From JAWLCG01 sp041687295 (lineage in GTDB: Bacteria > Planctomycetota > Phycisphaerae > SM23-33 > FEN-1343), in assembly GCA_041687295.1 (NCBI GenBank), contig JAWLCG010000185.1:1-9740 (forward strand): 9,740 bases of DNA. Direction: 5' to 3'. A model generated the notes under the pieces. The model was not told the DNA's origin, did no database searches, and worked only from the letters and a program-made list of their open reading frames with translations. The position numbers and the translations under genes are program-made. Below, in pieces: positions 6,472-9,740 of this stretch (its first letter is position 1; each line of letters starts with the position of its first letter).

Positions 6472-6588
6472 AGCGTCTGGGGTATGCAAGGGGCAGCAAT
6501 CGCCTTTGGGCGTGAGGGTCACGAATGGCACGAATGGGGGGAAGGCAGAGATGGACAGAATCTTCCAGCCCCTTTGCCGCTCGATCGT

Positions 6589-6639
6589 GGCTCTGGGTGC
6601 CCCGGGCGAGCCGGCGGCTTGCCCGGGGCACCCAGAGCC
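6589..6639. repeat. Perfect 19-bp inverted repeat
   Basis: GGCTCTGGGTGCCCCGGGC (6589-6607) pairs perfectly with its complement at 6621-6639. The 13-base loop can itself pair (AGCC with GGCT). The right arm ends in CACCCAGAGCC, repeated directly at 6643-6653. No T-run follows on either strand, so it is not a classical intrinsic terminator; it is a very stable hairpin of unknown role. Confidence 0.85.
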
Positions 6640-6717
6640 GCTCACCCAGAGCCCCTCACCCGCACGCGCAAAGGCCAGAGGGTCTATTCGTGCAGTTGGC
6701 TGTGATTCGTGGTTATC

Positions 6718-6731
6718 CCCTGTGCACAGGG
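6718..6731. repeat. Perfect 14-base palindrome
   Basis: CCCTGTGCACAGGG is its own reverse complement. Such a site could be an operator for a dimeric regulator. It lies more than 540 bases from the asrA start and about 120 bases past the stop of the DUF6398 gene, so no target promoter is evident. Confidence 0.5.
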
Positions 6732-6757
6732 TGGGAGTCCAGCGGGGCAGCCAAAGA

Positions 6758-6782
6758 CGTGGCTACGAACGGCGTAGCCACG
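6758..6782 (-). terminator. Hairpin downstream of the DUF6398 gene, possible terminator
   Basis: CGTGGCTACG (6758-6767) and CGTAGCCACG (6773-6782) form a 10-base-pair stem with a 5-base loop. On the minus strand it lies about 70 bases after the TAG of the DUF6398 gene and is followed by TCTTT, a weak T-rich tail. It could terminate that gene, or simply be a palindromic intergenic repeat. Confidence 0.3.
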
Positions 6783-6852
6783 GCACCCGGACGGCTCTTG
6801 CTTGCCGGAGACGCGACAAACACTGCCGCCCCTGACGAGGCGGGCCGGGGCG

Positions 6853-7965
6853 CTACTTGGGCCGGTCGGCGGGGATGTAGGGGATGACGCCCTGCTCGTA
6901 GGCGGCCACCTGCACCTCGCGGGGGGCCGTGCGGATGTCCATGGCCACGCCGTTCACCAGCACCATCCACACCATCGGGTTGTCTTCCAGCCGGCTGGGC
7001 AGCGTCCAGGCGGGTTCGAGGGGCACGAGGTCCAGGCTCTCCATGATGGTCCGGGCCTTGGCCTGCATGGTGCCGGTCGAGATGCCGAAGCCCTTGGCCA
7101 CCTCCGCCGACTTCATGTGCGGCGTCTGGCTCGGGTCGTCCAGGAAGTTGACCCGCCCCAACGCGTAGACGACGCCGGCCGCCCAGCTCTCGGGCTTGCC
7201 CTTGAGGGCCGGCGAGTCCGTCTGGCAGACCTCCACGGCCAGCTCCCGGCTGAACTGCTTGTACTCGTCGTCGAGGTGCTCGTCGCAGAAGGCGTCGGTC
7301 AGCCGGACGATCTCCCGGTAGCGGTCGCGGTAGGCCGGGGGCACCTCGCGGACCAACTCCTCCAGGGTTGCAGGGCCCTCGGGCTCATCCTCGTCGCTCA
7401 CCAGCCGCAGCGGGGGCCTCTCGGCATCCTCGGGGGCGGGTGGCTCCTGCGGGTCGGGCTGTTGCTGCAAGCGCCTGAAGTCGGGCAGCTTGCCGCCGTG
7501 CCGCTTGGCTGTGCACTCGCCGCAGAATCGGCCCTCGCTCGACTGCGAGTAGCCGCCCTCGCTCAGGACGATGACCCGCCCGCACCCGTCGCAGCGGGTC
7601 GGCTCGTAGGCCGGGGGGTTCTCCAGGACCTCGAAGTTGTACTCGTTGGTGCCGAGCCAGACGTACATCTCCGTCTCGCACATCTCGCGGCAGTCGGCGC
7701 AGTCCTGCCATCGGCCCTCATGGCCCTCGTGGTAGTGGGCCGCACAGAGCGTGAAGCGGTCGTGGTTCCTGTAGCAGCTGTTGCGGGCATACGAGAACAG
7801 GGCGTACTCGTGCTCGTCGTCGCAGATCCAGTTCCCGCAGCACTCGGTGCGGGTGAGGTTCTTCGTGTTGCCGCAGAGGCCACAGGCGGGCCGGTCCTGC
7901 GGGGACGGCTTGCGGGGCCGGGAGGTCTTGGCCTTCTTGGCCTTCTTTGTCTTCTTCGCCGGCAT
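6853..7965 (-). CDS. Zinc-cluster protein with DUF6398 domain
   Basis: 370 residues. The ATG at 7965 has GGAG 8 bases upstream. The first 20 residues are lysine-rich (KKTKKAKKAK) and suit nucleic-acid contact. Next is a Cys/His-rich region of about residues 28-96 (Cys28, 31, 42, 43, 48, 64, 74, 89, 92, 96, with several His), then a separate zinc-ribbon-like pair, CDGC (125-128) and CGEC (148-151). A proline- and acid-rich linker (165-200) leads to the C-terminal DUF6398-type domain: LTDAFCDEHLDDE (222-234), WAAGVVYALGRVNFLDD (261-277), a helix-turn-helix-like SAEVAKGFGISTGTMQAKAR (286-305), and an end with WMVLVNG and IPYIPADR. I know of no experimentally assigned function. The layout suggests a DNA- or RNA-binding protein. 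It is a single-gene unit on the asr strand. Confidence 0.85.
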   Translation of the reverse strand: MPAKKTKKAKKAKTSRPRKPSPQDRPACGLCGNTKNLTRTECCGNWICDDEHEYALFSYARNSCYRNHDRFTLCAAHYHEGHEGRWQDCADCREMCETEMYVWLGTNEYNFEVLENPPAYEPTRCDGCGRVIVLSEGGYSQSSEGRFCGECTAKRHGGKLPDFRRLQQQPDPQEPPAPEDAERPPLRLVSDEDEPEGPATLEELVREVPPAYRDRYREIVRLTDAFCDEHLDDEYKQFSRELAVEVCQTDSPALKGKPESWAAGVVYALGRVNFLDDPSQTPHMKSAEVAKGFGISTGTMQAKARTIMESLDLVPLEPAWTLPSRLEDNPMVWMVLVNGVAMDIRTAPREVQVAAYEQGVIPYIPADRPK

Positions 7966-8218
7966 GACTGTTGCTCCGTTGTCTGGAGTCCGTGTTAGGC
8001 CAGTGGTCGCCAAGGGAATCCTAGGGGGGCCGCAGCCGGCGAACAACACTGCAGCCGGATAGCAGCCCGTTGAGAAACGGGCGGCTAGTGCGTCTTGCGA
8101 TTGCGTCTGTGGCTTCCAAAGCGCCTCCGGCCCAAGCCCACGAATTGCCATCCGTGGGCATCGTGGCTGGCCCGGCGATCTTGCGCCCCAGTTCACCCGC
8201 ACGTCCGATAGGAATGGT
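7966..8218. other. Spacer between the sulfatase and DUF6398 genes
   Basis: No gene is seen. On the minus strand it carries a promoter candidate (8018-8046), a stem-loop (8060-8087: GCCCGTT and AACGGGC around GAGA, extended by TAGC/GCTA past one mismatch) and copy 2 of the family-2 hairpin repeat directly after the sulfatase stop. Confidence 0.6.
8018..8046 (-). promoter_or_regulatory. Candidate sigma-70-type promoter for the DUF6398 gene
   Basis: On the minus strand TTGTTC (8041-8046), a 17-base spacer and TAGGAT (8018-8023) sit about 53 bases before the ATG at 7965. The layout and hexamers closely match the candidate for the U32-like gene (TTGTTG-17-TAGGCT), which raises confidence in both. 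Confidence 0.4.
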
Positions 8219-8222
8219 CTAC
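8128..8222. repeat. Dispersed hairpin repeat, family 2, copy 2 (abuts the sulfatase stop)
   Basis: The core at 8128-8167 matches 6375-6414 at 36 of 40 bases. The stem (8136-8145 with 8150-8159, TGCC loop) has one mismatch. Weaker similarity runs through to the shared GGTCTAC at 8216-8222. The CTA inside that end (8219-8221) is the sulfatase stop codon on the minus strand, so the repeat starts exactly at the gene end. It may serve as the 3' end hairpin of the sulfatase transcript. Confidence 0.75.
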
Positions 8223-9526
8223 TCCATCCCCAGCAGGTCCTCGAGGCGGTGGCGGTAGTAGGGGCTGCTGATGGGCCCGTGCAGCAGCGGGTCGTTGGTG
8301 CGGCGCATCTCGCGGACCATCGCCCGCCGCAACTCGGCCACGATCGGCTGGTGGGCGGGGTCCTGGGCGAGGCTGTTCTGCTCCCACGGGTCGGCCTGCA
8401 GGTCGTAGAGCTCTTCATCGTGCGACCGCTTGACGCTGTGCATGTATTGGCCGCGGGTGAAGGTCGCCAGGCGGATGTCCTCCATCAGGGCCACCTCGAA
8501 ACGGCGGATGAGCTTGTAGCGCTCGGTGCGGACGGTGCGGACGGGCTCGTAGGTGTCGTGGTAGTTCTTCTGGGCGAAGACGTGGGTCCGCGGTTCGTAG
8601 GGGCGGTTCTCCAGCAGCGGCAGGAACGATCGGCCGGCGACGTTGATCGGCACCGACAGGCCGCATGCCTCCAGCAGCGTCGGCAGCACGTCGATGTTGC
8701 TGACCATCTCGTCGACCACCCGCCCTGCGCCCCAGCCGCCGGCCGCCCAGCGCATGAACAGGAACACCCCGATGCCCGGGTCGAACATCGTGCCCTTGGC
8801 GCGGGGGATGTCGATGCCGTGATCGGTCGTGAAGACGAAGATCGTGTTCTCGGTCGCGCCGGCCCGGTCGAAGGCCTCGAGGATGGAGCCGAGCCCCTCG
8901 TCGAGGCGCTTGACGGCGCCCTGGAACTGGGCCATCTCCTGGCGCAGCTCCGGGAGGTCTTTGAGGTACGGGGGCATCCACAGGCCGCGGGACTCGTCGG
9001 GCGGCGTGTCGAAGCTGGCCCAGTTGTGGTGCGTCTCGTGGCAGCCGATCTGCAGGTAGAAGGGCTGACCCTTGTCGCGCTGGCCGAACCAATCGGTCAG
9101 CTCGCGCCCGTAGTCGCGCAGGTCGCCGCCGCTGTTGTACCAGTTGCCCTGCCCGGCGATGAGCTTCGAAAAGCCCACCTCGCCGACGTGGGGCGTCTCG
9201 TGCTCGAAGCCGCACAGCACCGACTCGTAGCCGCCGGCCCCGAACAGGGCGGCGGCGTGCTTCTCGCCGCGGAAGAAGTCGAACCCGCCGGTCTGGTCGC
9301 CCGTCAGGCCCATCACACCGTTCTGGTGGGGGTAGCGACCGGTTACGCAGGCCGCCCGGCTGGGGCTGCACAGCGGCGAGGTGCAGAAGCTCTGGGCGAA
9401 CCGCACCCCCTCCGCCGAGAGCCGCTCGGCGTTGGGCGTCTGCACCGTGTCGATGCCGTACGGGCTTACGTGCTGCCCGGTGTCGTGCGTGATGAACAGA
9501 ACCACGTTTGGCCGATCGTTCGCCAT
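8219..9526 (-). CDS. Cysteine-type sulfatase (S1 family, heparan-sulfatase-like)
   Basis: 435 residues. The ATG at 9526 has GAGG 6 bases upstream; the in-frame GTG at 9547 is less likely. It is an alkaline-phosphatase-superfamily S1 sulfatase that hydrolyses sulfate esters or sulfamates. The signature CSPSRAACVTGRYPHQNG (53-70) makes Cys53 the residue converted to formylglycine, so a maturase (FGE or anSME) must be encoded elsewhere. Metal-site marks are THDTGQ (13-18, His-Asp where many members have Asp-Asp) and TTDHG (233-237), followed by PRAKGTMFDPGI (241-252), all usual for the heparan N-sulfatase-like group. The C-terminal ELYDLQADPWEQNSLA (372-387) is a standard sulfatase motif. No signal peptide is visible from this start, so it may be cytoplasmic or the true N-terminus may differ. 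The substrate is probably a sulfated polysaccharide unit, inferred from the family only. Confidence 0.94.
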   Translation of the reverse strand: MANDRPNVVLFITHDTGQHVSPYGIDTVQTPNAERLSAEGVRFAQSFCTSPLCSPSRAACVTGRYPHQNGVMGLTGDQTGGFDFFRGEKHAAALFGAGGYESVLCGFEHETPHVGEVGFSKLIAGQGNWYNSGGDLRDYGRELTDWFGQRDKGQPFYLQIGCHETHHNWASFDTPPDESRGLWMPPYLKDLPELRQEMAQFQGAVKRLDEGLGSILEAFDRAGATENTIFVFTTDHGIDIPRAKGTMFDPGIGVFLFMRWAAGGWGAGRVVDEMVSNIDVLPTLLEACGLSVPINVAGRSFLPLLENRPYEPRTHVFAQKNYHDTYEPVRTVRTERYKLIRRFEVALMEDIRLATFTRGQYMHSVKRSHDEELYDLQADPWEQNSLAQDPAHQPIVAELRRAMVREMRRTNDPLLHGPISSPYYRHRLEDLLGME

Positions 9527-9740
9527 GGGGTGCCTCGCTTGTCTCACGGGTGCTCGTCCGCCGGCCCGCCGCCGGGCAGTCGGCTACAGTACCGCACCGG
9601 ACCGGCGGCGCGAAGGGCCTGTCCGCGACTGGCGGTCGGGCACCGCCGGCTGTTGGATGCCCTCGGGCAGGCAGGCCAGTCGCTTTTGCCTTGCCATGTC
9701 CGCGATAGGGCTTAGGCTGTGGGCGGTCGGCGGGCGGGGC
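9527..9740. other. Non-coding end of window upstream of the sulfatase
   Basis: No gene is supported. It holds two GC-rich hairpins (9564-9577, GCCCG/CGGGC; 9631-9647, GGCGGT/ACCGCC) and a plus-strand promoter candidate near the end. I found no good minus-strand promoter for the sulfatase. A 14-codon open frame from the ATG at 9696-9698 overlaps the promoter and is not called. Confidence 0.5.
9691..9718 (+). promoter_or_regulatory. Candidate sigma-70-type promoter reading out of the window
   Basis: TTGCCA (five of six consensus bases), a 16-base spacer and TAGGCT (9713-9718, the same -10 hexamer as the U32-like gene candidate) point to a plus-strand gene beginning just beyond the window, divergent from the sulfatase. 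Confidence 0.35.

Larger units (their letters stand above)
6172..6852. other. Long non-coding spacer with multiple hairpins between asrA and the DUF6398 gene
   Basis: About 680 bases with no convincing gene. The plus-strand open frames here (for example 6392-6835) are rich in R, G, S and P, lack a ribosome site and match no family, so they look like GC-bias frames. The stretch holds the asr promoter region, one copy of a dispersed hairpin repeat (6375-6471), a 9-base tandem duplication (6520-6537), a perfect 19-base-pair hairpin (6589-6639), a perfect 14-base palindrome (6718-6731) and a 10-base-pair hairpin (6758-6782). Confidence 0.7.

Noticed and set aside
6172..6645. Upstream in-frame extension of asrA to about 6645
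   Set aside because: It reads through the hairpin repeat and the promoter-like AT-rich patch, and the residues do not look like AsrA. The ATG at 6171 gives the normal family length.
6392..6835. Plus-strand open frames of about 95-147 codons in the asrA/DUF6398 spacer
   Set aside because: They run through hairpin repeats, have no ribosome site and have low-complexity composition (R, G, S, P). They are better explained as non-coding DNA.
7966..8418. Upstream extension of the DUF6398 frame into the sulfatase gene
   Set aside because: The extension overlaps the sulfatase C-terminus in another frame and crosses the family-2 repeat and a promoter candidate; MPAKKTKK at 7965 has a good ribosome site.
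8249..9715. Open frame of 488 codons antisense to the sulfatase
   Set aside because: The opposite frame has the complete sulfatase signature and metal motifs; this one is valine- and leucine-rich filler with no family features or ribosome site.
9696..9740. Possible start of a plus-strand gene at the ATG at 9696-9698
   Set aside because: Only about 14 codons are visible, there is no ribosome site, and the ATG lies in the spacer of a promoter candidate, so the real start is probably beyond the window.
1..9740. CRISPR arrays, tRNA or rRNA genes, insertion sequences, phage or defence genes
   Set aside because: No evenly spaced direct repeats, tRNA-like cloverleaf, rRNA sequence, transposase or recombinase motif was seen on either strand.

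Overview
This is a strongly GC-rich bacterial window in which the third codon position is almost always G or C. The gene set is an AsrABC-type anaerobic sulfite reductase, a cysteine-type sulfatase, a uroporphyrinogen-decarboxylase-like (MtaA/CmuA-type) protein, a U32-peptidase-like Fe-S protein and a DUF6398 zinc-cluster protein. With short dispersed hairpin repeats between genes, this suggests an anaerobe of the Planctomycetota (perhaps Phycisphaerae) or a related PVC lineage. That placement is inference from gene content and base composition; there is no rRNA or marker gene.

Layout. The last 45 codons of an unidentified plus-strand gene (1-138) converge with a minus-strand U32-like gene (198-1223). 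The short gap between them is an inverted repeat whose two ends supply both stop codons. The U32-like gene is divergent from a URO-D-like gene (1407-2390, +), and back-to-back promoter candidates lie between them. The URO-D-like gene converges with asrC across a second copy of the same stop-codon repeat. The minus strand then carries a tight operon transcribed asrA (5116-6171), asrB (4328-5119), a formate/nitrite-type channel (3492-4319), asrC (2468-3463). Upstream is a long non-coding stretch (6172-6852) rich in hairpins, then the DUF6398 gene (6853-7965), another repeat-bearing spacer, and a sulfatase (8219-9526). The last 214 bases are non-coding and hold a plausible plus-strand promoter for a gene beyond the window.

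How the genes work together. AsrA (Fe-S electron entry), AsrB (flavin, NAD(P)H and 2Fe-2S) and AsrC (siroheme reductase) together reduce sulfite to sulfide with NADH. The embedded FNT channel most likely moves the anionic substrate or product (sulfite in, or hydrosulfide out), as proposed for the hydrosulfide channel next to asr genes in Clostridioides difficile. The sulfatase is a separate unit that would release sulfate from a sulfated polymer; any link to the reductase is only thematic. The U32-like/URO-D-like pair is probably one functional module, but its reaction cannot be read from sequence.

Nothing here is clearly a new defence or mobile system. The least explained features are two dispersed hairpin repeat families whose ends coincide with gene stop codons, the FNT gene placed inside asrABC, and a DUF6398 protein whose core resembles a cyclin/TFIIB-like helical repeat.
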